Source: Taeniopygia guttata
Taxonomy: Eukaryota > Chordata > Aves > Passeriformes > Estrildidae
Length of the DNA: 64,000 bases
Assembly: GCF_048771995.1 (NCBI RefSeq)
Contig: NC_133050.1
Span: forward strand, 6,372,501 to 6,436,500
Reading direction: 5' to 3'
Part shown: piece by piece, positions 1 to 13,110 of the stretch
Layout: the number at the start of each line of letters is the position of its first letter
How positions within the stretch are numbered: position 1 is the first letter of the stretch
The notes under the pieces: model-generated
Seen by the model: only the letters and a program-made list of their open reading frames with translations
The model's database searches: none
Told to the model about the DNA's origin: nothing
Made by a program: the position numbers and the translations under genes

Positions 1-680
1 AAACCCCAAAACTCCTTGTTCCAAACCCCGTGAGGGAAGAAAACCAGGATGGACGTGCTGAAGCCTAATTCCTTAATTACAAATTAACTCACCTGAGCCC
101 CAGGATGAAATTGGGGACGATATTCTGTGGATGGAGCATTCACACTTCATTTTAGCCCCCAAAATTTCTCATTTTAAACCCACCAATTTTCATCCCCATC
201 CTGGGACTGGCTCCACCATCCAGGCCTGGAGAATCTCCCCGATTCCCTGTAAAATCAGATATTTCTCACGGCTCATCTGCAGAAATTATTTTAGAGAGGG
301 ATTAAATTGAGTGCTCAGAGATGCTCCAAATGCAGCCCCCAAAGCTGCCAGGGGAGGAAATGGGTGCAGGTTGTGTCATGCCAAGGTGGGTTTTGAAAGA
401 GCTGAAATGAATTCTGAGTGAGCCCCGTTGCTAAATGGAATTTAAAGATGCAGAGGAGATGGTTTTCTGATAGATTCCCCTCCTTGTTAAACGTTTGAAT
501 CAAGGTTTTGCCTGGAAATTGCTTAAAAAAAAATCTTTCATGGCCGAGCCTTTAGGAAATCTCTGATCCATTAAAAATTCCTCCACTCCTGTTCCTTGCT
601 GGGTGAAAGGAGTCAGGGATCTCCCCTTGCTTTGCCTCCTTCAATTTTCCATCCAAATCCTGGTTTTTTTTGCTGCTCTG
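1..680. other. Unique sequence, no gene seen
   Basis: Moderate-GC, non-repetitive DNA. A strong 5' splice-site consensus lies on the minus strand near 85-99, but no coding frame beside it looks like a known protein. No feature can be supported. Confidence 0.5.
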
Positions 681-735
681 ATAAGAATGGTTTGAGTTGG
701 AAGGGAGCTCAGAGAAGATCCAGTCCCAATCCTCC
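680..735 (-). mobile_element. CR1-like LINE fragment (3' part)
   Basis: The stretch contains agaatggtttgagttggaag, close to the well-known end segment of avian CR1 LINEs read in reverse complement, followed by a match to its 'agatc-cagtcccaa' continuation. It is only about 55 bp long and abuts the first minisatellite, which may have grown from its edge. CR1 is the dominant retrotransposon of birds and also occurs in other reptiles. Confidence 0.6.
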
Positions 736-3700
736 AAAACCCAACTTGGCGCCTTTAAAATCCCCAAATCCTCCCAAACCAAATCAGGTTTGGTTCAAAC
801 CCCCGAACCCAAATTTGTGCCTTTCAAAGCCCCCCAAATTCATCTCCTGAGCTCTTCCCAAATCCAATCTGGTGCCTTTCAAACCCCCCCAAATCCTCCC
901 AAACCCAACTTGGTGCCTTTAAACCCCCAAATCCATCCCCTGAGCTCCTCCTAAACCCAACTTGGTGCTTTTAAAACCCCCCAAATCCATCCCCTGAATC
1001 CTTCCAAACCCAACTTGGTGCTTTTAAAACCCCCAAATCTTCCCAAACCCAACTTGGTGCCTTTCAAACCCTCAAACCCAACTTGGTGCCTTTCAAACCC
1101 CCAAATCCACGCCCTGAGCTCCTCCTAAACCCAACTCGGTGCTTTTAAAACCCCCAAATCCTTCCAAACCCAACTTGGTGCCTTTAAACCCCCAAATCCA
1201 TCCCCTGAGCTCCTCCTAAACCCAACTCGGTGCTTTTAAAACCCCCAAATCCTTCCAAACCCAACTTGGTGCCTTTCAAACCCCCCCAAATCCATCCCCT
1301 GAATCCTTCCAAACCCAACTCGGTGCTTTTAAAACCCCCAAATCCTCCAAAACCCAACTTTGTGCTTTTAAAACCCCCCAAATCCTCCAAAACCCAACTT
1401 TGTGCCTTTCAACCCCCCAAATCCATCCCCTGAATCCTTCCAAACCCAACTTGGTGCCTTTAAACCCCCAAACTCAACTTGGTGCCTTTCAAATCCCCAA
1501 ATCCATGCCCTGAGCTCCTCCTAAACCCAACTTTGTGCTTTTAAAACCCCCAAATCTTCCCAAACCCAACTTGGTGCCTTTCAAACCCCCAAATCCACGC
1601 CCTGAGCTCCTCCCAAACCCAACCTGGTGCCTTTAAAACTCCCAAACACAACTTTGGGCTTTTAAACCCCCCCAAATCCTCCAAAACCCAACTTGGTGCC
1701 TTTAAAACCCCAAATCCACGTCCTGAGCTCCTTCCAAACCCAACTTTGTGCTTTTAAAACCCCCCAAATCCATCCCCTGAATCCTTCCAAACCCAACTTG
1801 GTGCTTTTAAAACCCCCAGATCTTCCCAAACCCAACTTGGTGCCTTTCAAACCCCCAAATCCATGCCCTGAGCTCCTCCTAAACCCAACTCAGTGCTTTT
1901 AAAACCCCCAAATCCTTCCAAACCCAACTTGGTGCCTTTTAAACCCCCCAAATCCATCCCCTGAGCTCCTCCCAAATCCAACCTGGTGCCTTTAAAACTC
2001 CCAAACCCAACTTGGTGCTTTTAAAACCCCCCAAATCCATCCCCTGAATCCTTCCAAACCCAACTTGGTGCCTTTTAAACCCCCAAATCTTCCCAAACCC
2101 AACTTGGTGCCTTTCAAACCCTCAAACCCAACCTGGTGCCTTTCAAACCCCCAAATCCATTCCCTGACCTCCTCCTAAACCCAACTCGGTGCTTTTAAAA
2201 CCCCCAAATCTTCCCAAACCCAACTTGGTGCCTTTAAAACTCCCAAACACAACTTTGGGCTTTTAAAACCCCCCAAATCCTCCAAAACCCAACTTGGTGC
2301 CTTTAAACCCCCAAATCCACGTCCTGAGCTCCTCTTAAACCCAACTCGGTGCTTTTAAAACCCCCAAATCCTCCCAAACCCAACTTGGTGCCTTTTAAAA
2401 CCCCCCAAATCCATCCCCTGAGCTCCTCCCAAACCCAACTCGGTGCTTTTAAAACCCCCAGATCTTCCCAAACCCAACCTGGTGCCTTTCAAACCCTCAA
2501 ACCCAACCTGGTGCCTTTAAAACCCCCCAATCCACGCCCTGAGCTCCTCCTAAACCCAACTTGGTGCCTTTAAAACCCCCCAAATCCTTCCAAACCCAAC
2601 TTGGTGCCTTTAAACCCCCAAATCCATCCCCTGAATCCTTCCAAACCCAACTTTGTGCTTTTAAAACCCCCCAAATCCATCCCCCGAATCCTTCCAAACC
2701 CAACTTGGTGCTTTTAAAACCCCCAAATCTTCCCAAACCCAACTTGGTGCCTTTCAAACCCCCAAATCCATCCCCTGAGCTCCTCCTAAACCCAACTCAG
2801 TGCTTTTAAAACCCCCAAATCCTTCCAAACCCAACTTGGTGCCTTTCAAACCCTCAAACCCAACTTGGTGCCTTTAAACCCCCAAATCCATGCCCTGAGC
2901 TCCTCCTAAACCCAACTTTGTGCTTTTAAAACCCCCAAATCCTCCCAAACCCAACTTGGTGCCTTTTAAACCCCCAAATCCATCCCCTGAGCTCCTCCTA
3001 AACCCAACTTTGTGCTTTTAAAACCCCCAAATCCATCCCCTGAATCCTTCCAAACCCAACTTTGTGCTTTTAAAACCCCCAAATCCATCCCCTGAATCCT
3101 CCCAAACCCAACTTTGTGCTTTTAAAACCCCCAAATCTTCCCAAACCCAACTTGGTGCCTTTCAAACCCTCAAATCCATCCCCTGAGCTCCTCCCACACC
3201 CAACCTGGTGCCTTTAAAACTCCCAAACCCTTCCAAACACAACTTGGTGCCTTTAAAACCCCCCAAATCCATCCCCTGAGCTCCTCCCTAACCCAAATTG
3301 GTGCCTTTAAAACTCCCAAACACAACTTTGGGCTTTTAAAACCCCCCAAATCTTCCCAAACCCAACTTGGTGCCTTTCAAACCCCCAAATCCACACCCTG
3401 AGCTCCTCCTAAACCCAACTCGGTGCTTTTAAAACCCCCAAATCCTCCAAAACCCAACTTGGTGCCTTTAAAACCCCCCAAATCCATCCCCTGAGCTCCT
3501 CCCAGACCCAACTTGGTGTTTTTAAAACCCCCCAAATCCATCCCCTGACCTCCTCCTAAACCCAACTTTGTGCTTTTAAAACCCCCAAATCTTCCCAAAC
3601 CCAACTTGGTGCCTTTCAAACCCCCAAATCCATGCCCTGAGCTCCTCCTAAACCCAACTCGATGCTTTTAAAACCCCCAGATCCTCCCAAGCCCAACTTG

Positions 3701-3855
3701 GTGCCTTTCAACCCCCCCAAAAATCCATCCCCATAATCCTTCCAAGCCCAACTCGGTGCTTTTAAAACCCCTAAACAGAACTTTGTGCTTTTCAAACCCC
3801 CCAAACCCATCCCCTGACCTCCTCCCAAGCCCAACTCGGTGCTTTTAAAAGCCAG
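736..3855. repeat. Minisatellite, about 3.1 kb, ~35-40 bp units
   Basis: Variants of aacccaacttggtgcctttc joined to 'aaaacccccaaatcc' and, in many units, 'atcccctgagctcctcc'. Units vary in length and order, so the array is composite. C-rich on the + strand. Open frames over it on both strands are repeat artefacts. Confidence 0.95.
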
Positions 3856-4495
3856 GCCTGGGAGCTGAGGAATGTGGAGAGCTTTGGAGAAGAAGCAGGA
3901 GGATTGCAGCCCTTGGAGGAGCCGGTTGCCGTGGAGACGGGCTCGATTAACCCAATCAGGGTCAGGAAACCCTTTGTGTCGGTGCTAATTTAATTAAAAA
4001 CGCCGAGGATGAGCAAAATCATTCTGCTCTGAGCTCACCTCCAGGCCAGGCGGGATTCCTGGTGCAAAGTTGAGGGGAAAATTTTGGGATGGGGCCATCC
4101 CAAACCACACAGGCAGCCCATGAAGATGAAGAAATGGGACAAAAAAATGAGAGCAGAGGGAAAAGGAAGGAATGGGACAAAAAAAAGGGAGCAGAGGGGA
4201 TGGGGGAGATGCCCCCAATGCCTCCTCGAGATCTTTTGGGGTGTGGGAGCTTCCAGCCAAGGGTGGGTTCCTGCCTGAGCCGCTGGGAACGTGGTTTTAT
4301 CTCGGCCCTGAATTTTGAAATGTGGATAAAGCAAAGCTGGCAAGGTAATTATTCCTGGCTGTCAAACATCGCTCTGGGTTTGCTGGCTGCAGACAGCCCC
4401 GGAGTGATGAATCCTTCCCTGTTTGCAGCAGCCTTGGAGCGGCTCCAGGAAAAGGTTCCCTGCAAGCAGGCAGGGAAGTTTGGCATGAATACACC
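3855..4495. other. Unique spacer
   Basis: Non-repetitive DNA with an AT-rich core (gctaatttaattaaaaacgc near 3988) and an A-rich stretch at 4120-4200. No exon with a recognisable protein was found. It might be conserved non-coding sequence, but that cannot be judged from one genome. Confidence 0.4.
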
Positions 4496-4496
4496 C

Positions 4497-5400
4497 CAAA
4501 TCTGCTCCAAATCCAGGTGTGGAACCCCCAGTTTTGGGATATTTCTGCCATTCCCTCCCCTGGATCATCCTGTCCCAATTGCAGATCTGGAACCCCCATT
4601 TTGGGTTATTTCTGCCATCTCTTCCCCTGGATTTTCCTCTCCCAATTCCAGATCTGGAACCCCAATTTTTGTGTTGTTTCTGCCATTCCCTCCTCTGGAT
4701 CATCCTGTCCCAATTGCAGATCTGGAACCCAAAGTTTTGGGTTATTTCTGAAATTCCCTGGATCATCATGTCCCAAATCCAGATCTGGAACCCCCATTTT
4801 TGGGTTATTTCTGCCATTCCCTCCCCTGGATCATCCTGTCCCAATTATAGATCTGGAACCCAAATTTTTGGGTTATTTCTGCCATCCCCTCCCCTGGATT
4901 TTCCTCTCCCAAATCCAGGAGCGTAATCCAAGGATTATTCCTTGATCATCCTGTCCCAAATCGAGGTGTGGAATCTCCATTTTTGGGTTGTTTCTTCAAT
5001 CCCCTCCCCTGGATTTTCCTCTCCCAATTCCAGATCTGGAACCCAAATTTTTGGGTTATTTCTGCCATCCCCTGTATAATCCTCTCCCAAATCCAGGTGT
5101 GGAACCCCCATTTTTGGGATATTTCTGCCGTTCCCTCCCCTGGATCTTCCTCTCCCAATTCCAGATCTGGAACCCAAATTTTTGGGTTATTTCTGCCATT
5201 CCCTCCCCTGGATCATCCTGTCCCAATTGCAGATCTGGAACCCCCATTTTTAGATTATTTCTGCCATACTCTCCCCTGGATCTTTCTCTTCCAATTCCAG
5301 ATCTGGAACCCAAATTTTTGGGTTATTCCTTCAGTTCCCTCCCCTGGATTTTCCTCTCCCAAATCCAGCTGTGTAATCCCCATTCCAGGATTATTTCTCA
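4497..5400. repeat. Minisatellite, ~70-75 bp units
   Basis: About 12 units built on aattccagatctggaaccc, a 'ttttgggttatttctgccat' block and 'tcccctggatcatcctgtccc'. BglII-like AGATCT cores recur through the array. Confidence 0.95.
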
Positions 5401-5900
5401 TCCACACGTTTTTAGGCAGAAAAATCCCATTTTCATCCCATTCCTCAAGCACAGGATCTGCTCTGTTACTTACCCCTGGCTCAGGACTCCTTTCTGTGGC
5501 TTTTTTCCCCCTTTTTAAATTTTTTAAAATTTTTTTTTCCTGTTTAAACAAGAAATAAATCTCTTTTCCTTTCCTGAGCCTCGTCCAAATTCATTCACTG
5601 GCCCTCTGCCTCTCTCCTGAATGACTCCATGGGAGTCCTTGAGTCTCAGCATTATTATATTTTATTTATACAGCGCAATAAACGTACGTGGCACTTCCCA
5701 ACATACATCAAGCAGCAAGGTCCATTTTCTGATCAGTGCAAAATTTGATTTATAAAAAACTCTGGTTTATAAAATGCAACAGCCCCCCGGTCCCCAGAGG
5801 CTGAGCTGGGCTGGTGTGAGGGATCTTCCTCAGCCCCAAAAATTGAACCGAGAAGAAATCCCCACCTGGAGAGGAGAATTTCGTTTGGAAATTAAATTCC
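5400..5900. other. Unique spacer with two AATAAA motifs
   Basis: Non-repetitive sequence carrying 'aagaaataaatctctttt' near 5550 and 'gcgcaataaacgtacgtgg' near 5673. Either could be the end of an old LTR or of a transcript, but no adjoining coding sequence supports that. Confidence 0.35.
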
Positions 5901-8270
5901 CGGAGCTGGTCTGGTTCCAGGTTTGGGGAATCTTTATCCTCTGGATTTAGGGAATTTTTATCCTCTGAGTTTGGGGAATTTTTATCCTCTGGGATAGAAA
6001 TTTGGGGAGCTGCAGGTGAATTCTCTGGGTTTGGGGACTCTTCATCCTTTCGGTTTGAGGAATTTTTATCCTCTGGATTTGGGGAATTTTTATCCCTTGG
6101 GTTTGGGGAATCTTTATCCTCTGGGATAAAAATTTGGGGAGCTGCAGGTGAATTCTCTTGGTTTTGGGACTCTTCATCCTCTGGGATTGGGGAATCTTTA
6201 TCCTCTGGAATTGGGAAATCTTTATCCTCTAGGATAAAAATTTGGGGAACTGCAGGTGAATTCTGGGTTTGGGAAATTTTTAACCTCTGGATTTGGGAAA
6301 TCTTTATCCTCTGGGATTGGGGAATCTTTATCCTCTGGGTTTGGGGAATTTTCATCCTTTAGGATAAAATTTGGGGAGCTGCAGGTGAATTCTCTGGGTT
6401 TTGGGACTCTTCATCCTTTGGGTTTGGGGAATTTTTATCCTCTGGATTTGGGGAATCTTCATCCCCTGGTTTTGGGGAATCTTTATCCTCTGGGGTAGAA
6501 ATTTGGGGAGCTGCAGGTGAATTCTGGGTTTGGGAAATTTTTAACCTCTGGATTTGGGGAATTTTTATTTTCTGGGTTTGGGAAATCTTCATCCCTTGGG
6601 TTTGGGGAATCTTTATCCTCTAGGATAATATTTGGGGAGCTGCAGGTGAATTCTGGGTTTGGGAAATTTTTATCCTCTGGATTTGGGAAATCTTTATCCC
6701 CTGACTTTTGGGAATCTTTATTCTCTGAGTTTGGGGAATCTTTATCCTTTGGATTTGGGGAATTTTTATCCTCTGGGATAAAAATTTGGGGAACTGCAGG
6801 TGAATTCTGGGTTTGGGAAATTTTTATCCTCTGGGATTGGGGAATCTTTATCCCCTGGGTTTGGGGAATCTTTATCCTTTGAGTCTGGGGAATCTTTATC
6901 CCCTGATTTTCGGGAATCTTTATTCTCTGAGTTTGGGGAATCTTTATCCCCTGGGTTTGGGAAATCTTCATCCCTTGGTTTTGGGGAATCTTTATCCTCT
7001 GGGATAGAAATTTGGGGAGCTGCAGGTGAATTCTCTGGGTTTTGGGACTCTTCATCCTTTGGGTTTGGGGTATTTTTATCCTATGGATTTGGGGAATCTT
7101 TATCCCCTGACTTTTGGGAATCTTTATTCTCTGAGTTTGGGGAATCTTTATCCTCTGGGATAGAAATTTGGGGAGCTGCAGGTGAATTTTGGGTTTGGGA
7201 AATTTTTATCCTCTGGATTTGGGGAACCTTTATCCTCTGGGATAGAAATTTGGGGAGCTGCAGGTGAATTCTGGGTTTGGGAAATCTTTATCCTCTGGGA
7301 TTAGGGAATCTTTATTCTCTGGGTTTGGGGAATTTTTATACTCTGGGATAAAAATTTGGGGAGCTGCAGGTGAATTCTCTGGGTTTGGGGACTCTTCATC
7401 CTTTGGGTTTGGGGAATTTTTTATCCTCTGGATTTGGGGAATTTTTATCCTCTGGGTTTGGGGAATCTTTATCCTCTGGGTTAGAAATTTGGGGAGCTGC
7501 AGGTGAATTTTGGGATTGGGGAATCTTTATCCTCTGGGTTTGGGAAAGTCTTTATCCCCTGGGTTTGGAGAATCTTCATCCATTGGTTTTGGGGAATCTT
7601 TATCCTCTGGTTTTGGGGAATCTTTATCCTCTGGGATAAAAATTTGGGGAGCTGCAGGTGAATTTTGTGTTTGGGAAATTTTTATCCTCTGAGTTTGGGG
7701 AATCTTCATCCCTTGGTTTTGGGGAATCTTTATTCTCTGGGTTTGGGGAATCTTTATCCTCTGGGTTTGGGGAATCTTTATCCTCTGGGATAGAAATTTG
7801 GGGAGCTGCAGGTGAATTTTGGGATTGGGGAATCTTTATCCACTGGATTTGGGGAATTTTTATCCTCTGGGTTTGGGGAATCTTTATCCTCTAGGATAAA
7901 AATTTGGGGAACTGCAGGTGAATTCTGGGTTTGGGAAATTTTTATCCTCTGGATTTGGGGAATTTTTATTTTCTGGGTTTGGGGAATCTTTATCCTCTGG
8001 GATAAAAATTTGAGGAGCTGCAGGTGAATTTTGGGATTGGGGAATCTTTATCCTCTGGTTTTGGGGAATCTTTGTCCTCTGGATTTGGGAAATCTTTATC
8101 CCTTGACTTTGGGGAATCTTTATTCTCTGAGTTTGGGGAATCTTTATCCTTTGGGTTTGGGGAATCTTTATCCTCTGGGATAGAAATTTGGGGAGCTGCA
8201 GGTAAATTCTGGGTTTGGGGAATTTTCATCCCCTGAGTTTGGGGAATTTTTATCCCCTGGGAGAAAGGAT
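5900..8270. repeat. Higher-order minisatellite, ~2.4 kb
   Basis: The basic unit of about 21-24 bp (tttggggaatctttatcctc) is punctuated by a second block, aatttggggagctgcaggtg, which I count 17 times. Spacing between punctuating blocks is irregular (about 80-220 bp), so this is a nested array with several rounds of expansion. Confidence 0.95.
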
Positions 8271-8960
8271 TTGAGGAGGGGAAGAAGGGATTGTGCAGGG
8301 TCAGATGTGGCCAGAGGAGTGAGAGAAGAGGCTGCAGGCACCGAGGGCAGGGAGGGAGGAAGGAGAGTGTGAGGAACAAAATCAGGAACAAAATGGAGCT
8401 GGGAAGGAGGGAGAGGTGGGGGAAAGGTGTTTTCAACACTTGGGTTTACTTCTCATTACCCGCCTCTGCTCTCACTGGTAATAAATTCAATTAACTCAAT
8501 TAATTTCCCAACTAGAGGCAGTTTTACCCATGGTGGGAGTTGATCTCCCTGTCTTGGTCTGAGCTCAGGAGGTTTTTTTTTTGTATTTCCCCTCCTCTGT
8601 CCAGGTGAGGGGAAAAGTGATGGAGCAGCTTTGGTGTGGGGGGCAGCTCTGGCCAATGATCCTCCCAAACAAAATCCTTTTGGAAACACTCCAAGAACAT
8701 ACTTGGAGAAAAGCAAATAGAAATAACCAGTTGTCAGCATCTCTCGAGTTTTCCCAAACTGCCTCCTGTGGGCACAGCCGGACTGATCCGAGCAAATAAA
8801 GCGAGTAAACGGCGGGATGAGAAAAACAAACAGATCCGGAGCCTGGAGGGGTTTGGGATGAGCTTCGGCCAAAGCCTTTTCCTCCTGCAGCAGCTGGGAA
8901 ATCTCTCCCCGGGGCTTCGGGGAAGTGAACACAGACCTGACCCCACAGGGGACCCCTGGG
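8270..8960. other. Unique spacer, unrecognised
   Basis: About 690 bp of ordinary sequence between two arrays. It contains an AT-rich patch (aattcaattaactcaattaa near 8483) and no frame with recognisable homology. It could include an old interspersed repeat. Confidence 0.35.
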
Positions 8961-10125
8961 GACGTGCCAGGAGCCGGTGGTGGCATTCCTGGGGTTGTGT
9001 CCTCCCTGTCCCCAGGGCCAGGAGTCAGTGGTGGCATTCCTGGGGTCCCTGGAGCCAGTGGTGGCATTCTTGGGGTCCCCAGGACTCAGTGGTGGCATTA
9101 TTGGGATTGTCTCCTGGCTGTCCCCAGGGCCAGGAGCCAGTGGTGGCATTCCTGGGGTTGTGTCCTCACTGTCCCCAGGGCCAGGAGCCGGTGGTGGCAT
9201 TCCTGGGGTTGTGTCCTGGCTGTCCCCAGGGCCAGGAGCCACTGGTGGCATTCCTGGGGTCCCCAGGAGTCAGTGGTGGCATTCCTGGGGTTGTGTCCTG
9301 GTTGTCCCCAGGGCCAGGACTCAGTGGTGGCATTCCTGGGGTTGTGTCCTCACTGTCCCCAGGGCCAGGAGACAGTGGTGGCACTCCTGGGGTCCCCAGG
9401 AGTCAGTGGTGGCATTCCTGGGGTCCCCAGGAGTCAGTGGTGGCATTCTTGATGTCATGTCCTGGTTGTCCCCAGGGCCAGGACTCAGTGGTGGCAATCC
9501 TGGGGTTGTGTCCTGGTTGTCCCCAGGGCCAGGAGCCACTGGTGGCATTCCTGAGGTTGTGTCCTCCTGGCCTGTGGTGGCATTCCCAGGGTTTTGTCCC
9601 CAGAGCCAGGAGTCAGTGGTGGCATTCCTGGTGTCATGTCCTGGCTGTCCCCAGGGCCAGGAGCCACTGGTGGCATTCCTGGGGTCGTGTCCTCCTGGTT
9701 GTCCCCAGGAGTCAGTGGTGGCATTCCTGGTGTCATGTCCTGGCTGTCCCCAGGGCCAGGAGCCACTGGTGGCATTCCTGGTTGTCCCCAGGACTCAGTG
9801 GTGGCATTCCTGGGGTTGTGTCCTCACTGTCCCCAGGGCCAGGACTCAGTGGTGGCATTCCTGGGGTCGTGTCCTCCTGGTTGTCCCCAGGACTCAGTGG
9901 TGGCATTCCTGGTGTCATGTCCTGGTTGTCCCCAGGGCCAGGACTCAGTGGTGGCACTCCTGGGGTCGTGTCCTCCTGGCTGTCCCCAGGAGTTAGTGGT
10001 GGCATTCTTGGGGTTGTGTCCTGGTTGTCCCCAGGGCCAGGAGCCACTGGTGGCATTCCTGGGGTTGTGTCCCGGCTGTCCCCAGGGCCAGGACCCACTG
10101 GTGGCTCCGAAGGGGCTCAGGGCTC
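8960..10125. repeat. Minisatellite, 51-bp basic unit
   Basis: The unit runs 'ggtggcattcctggggttgt' - 'gtcctggctg' - 'tccccagggccaggagccact', totalling 51 bp, with shortened variants. Because 51 is divisible by three, several frames on both strands stay open for hundreds of codons; these are not genes. Confidence 0.95.
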
Positions 10126-10770
10126 TTCTCCAGCTCCCTGGAACTGCTGGGGTGGCTCCAGAGGTGCCCAGGATCACCCAGGGGAACCCAGAAGGAGCCA
10201 GAAGAGCCCAGAGATCCCTCCCCACTTCCCACAGCGGCTCCCAGTGCTCCCAGTTCCCATTTTTTCTACAGGAATCAGCAGCTATCGCTGGCAGCTGGTG
10301 ACACAGGGTGACAGCTGATGGCAGTGACCTCCCGAAGCTTCATCTGGACTCCGGGATTGCTGCCAGCATCCACCAGGAACAGAGGAAAAGTGGTGGGGGC
10401 TGAGGGCAGAGCGAGGTCCTGGTGTCACCGTGGGGGCGGTGGCTCGGTGCCATCATCTGTGACCTCGCGGCGAGGATTTGCCAAATTAGTGACAGGAACG
10501 GGACCCCGGGGGCTGCTGCCGCTAACGAGGGCCAGGGAGGCAGGGCTGGAGCTCTGCAGGATCCAGATGGGCTGGGAGGAATCTTGGGAGCAGCTTTGGA
10601 GGTTTGGAGAATTCCCTGGGTGATCATCTCCTGGAGTTGGGTTTGGGTAGAGGGAGGGTGGCAGCTCCAGGAATTCACCCTCAGCAATCTCTGGGTTGGG
10701 TTTTTTGGGTGGGTGAGGGGTCCCTCGAGGGCTGGGTGCAGCTCTGGGACACTCACAGCAAGGCTTGGAG
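10125..10770. other. Unique spacer, unrecognised
   Basis: Non-repetitive GC-rich sequence. Acceptor-like 'ttttctacag' occurs near 10263, but the following frame matches nothing I know. No gene is supported. Confidence 0.35.
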
Positions 10771-10774
10771 GGGC

Positions 10775-11690
10775 TGGAGAATTCCTGAGGGAGATGGGAA
10801 GGGGATGGAGAATTCCTGAGGGAGTTGGAGAATTCCTGAGGGAGCTGGGAAAAGCCTGGAGAATTCCTGAGGGAGCTGGAGAATTCCTGAGGGAGCTGGG
10901 AAGGAGCTGGATAATTCCTGAGCAAGCTGGAGAATTCCTGAGGGAGCTGGGAAAGGGCTGGAGAATTCCTGAGGGAGTTGGGAAGGAGCTGGAGAATTCC
11001 TGAGGGAGATGGGGGAGAGGCTGGAGAATTCCTGAGGGAGTTGGGAAAGGGCTGAGGGAATTCCTGAGGGAGTTGGGAAGGAGCTGGAGAATTCCTGAGG
11101 GAGTTGGGAAGGGGATGGAGAATTCCTGAGGGAGCTGGGAAGGGGCTGGAGAATTCCTGAGGGAGTGGGGAAGGAGCTGGAGAATTCCTGAGGGAGCTGG
11201 GAAGGGGCTGAGGGAATTATTGAGGGAGCTGGAGAATTCCTGAGGGAGCTGGGAAAGGGCTGGAGAATTCCTGAGGGAGCTGGGAAAAGGGATGGAGAAT
11301 TCCTGAGGGAGCTGGAGAATTCTTGAGGGAGCTGGGAAAGGGCTGAGGGAATTCCTGAGGGAGCTGGGAAGGAGCTGGAGAATTCCTGAGAGAGCTGGGA
11401 AAGGGATGGAGAATTTCTGAGGGAGCTGGGAAAGGGCTGGAGTATTCCTGAGGGAGCTGGAGAATTCCTGAGCAAGCTGGGAAGGGGCTGGAGAATTCCT
11501 GAGGGAGCTGGAGAATTCCTGAGAGAGCTGGGAAAGGGCTGGAGAATTCCTGAGGGAGTTGGGAAGGAGCTGGAGAATTCCTGAGGGAACTGGGAAAAGG
11601 GATGGAGAATTCCTGAGGGAGCTGGAGAATTCCTGAGGGAGCTGGGAAAGGGGCTGGAGAATTCCTGAGGGAGCTGGGAAGGATCCAAAT
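10775..11690. repeat. Minisatellite, ~30-bp units with EcoRI core
   Basis: About 30 units of gaattcctgagggagctgg plus 'gaaagggctgga'. Almost every unit holds GAATTC, so EcoRI sites recur about every 20-35 bp. Confidence 0.95.
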
Positions 11691-12150
11691 ACAAATCAAG
11701 GATCCAAACATGAATTGAGGATCCAAACAAAAATCAAGGACCCAAACACAAAAAGGGATCCAAACACAAACTGAGGATCCAAACAAAATTGAGGATCTAA
11801 ACACCAAACAAGGATCCAAACACAAAAAGGGATCCAAACATGAATTGAGGATCCAAACACAAATTGAGGATCCAAACAAAAATCAAAGCTGGAAACAGAA
11901 ACAAGGATCCAAACATGAATAGAGGACCCAAACACAAAAACGGATCCAAACACAAATTGAGGATCCAAACACAAATTGAAGATCCAAACACGAAAAGGGA
12001 TTCAAACACAAATTGAGGATCCGAACAAAATTGAGGATCCAAACACCAAACAAGGACACAAACACCCAACAAGGAATCCAAACATGAATTGAGGATCCAA
12101 ACACAAATTAAGGAGCCAAACAAAAATCAAGGACCAAACATAAATCAAAG
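11690..12150. repeat. Minisatellite, ~19-20 bp units with BamHI core
   Basis: About 23 units of ggatccaaacacaaattga and variants. It begins directly where the EcoRI-core array ends, with no spacer. Confidence 0.95.
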
Positions 12151-12575
12151 ATTTAACATCAGCTTTGCTGCGTTTTTACCCACCCCGTGGTTTTTTGCTC
12201 CACACCAGCTGGAGCAGCTCCCCCTGTCAGGTTTCTCCAGCCATCCTGCAGCTCCCTGATGTGTCTCTAATGAGCCCTATGGATGTATAATTTAGGAGAT
12301 GTTTAATCTCGCTGCCTCTGGAATAAAAAAAATTCAAATTCCACATGGTTTGGTTGCCTCCAGCCCGTGATGGATGGGGCACAGACTGAACGAGGTCGTG
12401 TTTTCCCACCAGATCCATTTGGAGCCGTTTAATGCTCGGCTCGGAGCAGGAGATTGAGTTAAAGGCTGGTTAAAAGTCCGTGATGCAGAGGAGAATTTTG
12501 CCCAATTTTCACTCTTTTTTCATATTTGCTAATGAGCAGCTCCAGGGGGAAGGCGAAGGCCAAAGCTCGTTTTTT
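12150..12575. other. Unique spacer, possible conserved non-coding
   Basis: About 425 bp of unique DNA with AT-rich motifs (tgtataatttaggagatg near 12283; catatttgctaatgagc near 12521). The islands of TAAT-type sequence resemble regulatory DNA, but this is only an impression. No coding potential is seen. Confidence 0.35.
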
Positions 12576-13110
12576 TTAATAATATAATATAATATAACAT
12601 ATATTACAATATATAGATATAATGATATGACATATCACGTATTACATATTACATATTACAATATATAATATATAATGATATTATATAGTAGATAAAATAT
12701 AACAAGTAATACAATATATATTATATTATATTTATTATATTATATTATATTATATTATATTATATTACGTTACGTTACGTTACGTTACGTTACGTTATAT
12801 TATATTATATTATATTATATTATATTATATTATATTATATTATATTATATTATATTATATTATATTATATTATATTATATTATATTATATTATATTATAT
12901 TATATTATATTATATTATATTATATTATATTATATTATATTATATTATATTATATTATATTATACATAGTATGTACAATAAATATATATAATTATATAAT
13001 ATAAATACATATAACATATGATATATTATATAAATTCTATTACTTATTATATATTATATATAATATATTATATGACATATTACATATTATATAAATAATA
13101 TAATTTTAGT
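12575..13110. repeat. AT-rich pentanucleotide microsatellite (TTATA)n
   Basis: Nearly pure A/T with a long uninterrupted (TTATA)n core from about 12740 to 12964. Six (TTACG) units at 12765-12797 form a sharp CpG-containing block inside it. Confidence 0.97.

Noticed and set aside
4089-4751. Plus-strand open frame of 220 codons
   Set aside because: The second half is the 70-75 bp minisatellite and the first half has no recognisable homology.
8768-10318. Long plus-strand open frame of 516 codons (and overlapping frames on both strands)
   Set aside because: It lies in a 51-bp minisatellite; a unit divisible by three without stops stays open in several frames. There is no protein-like conservation and no splice context.
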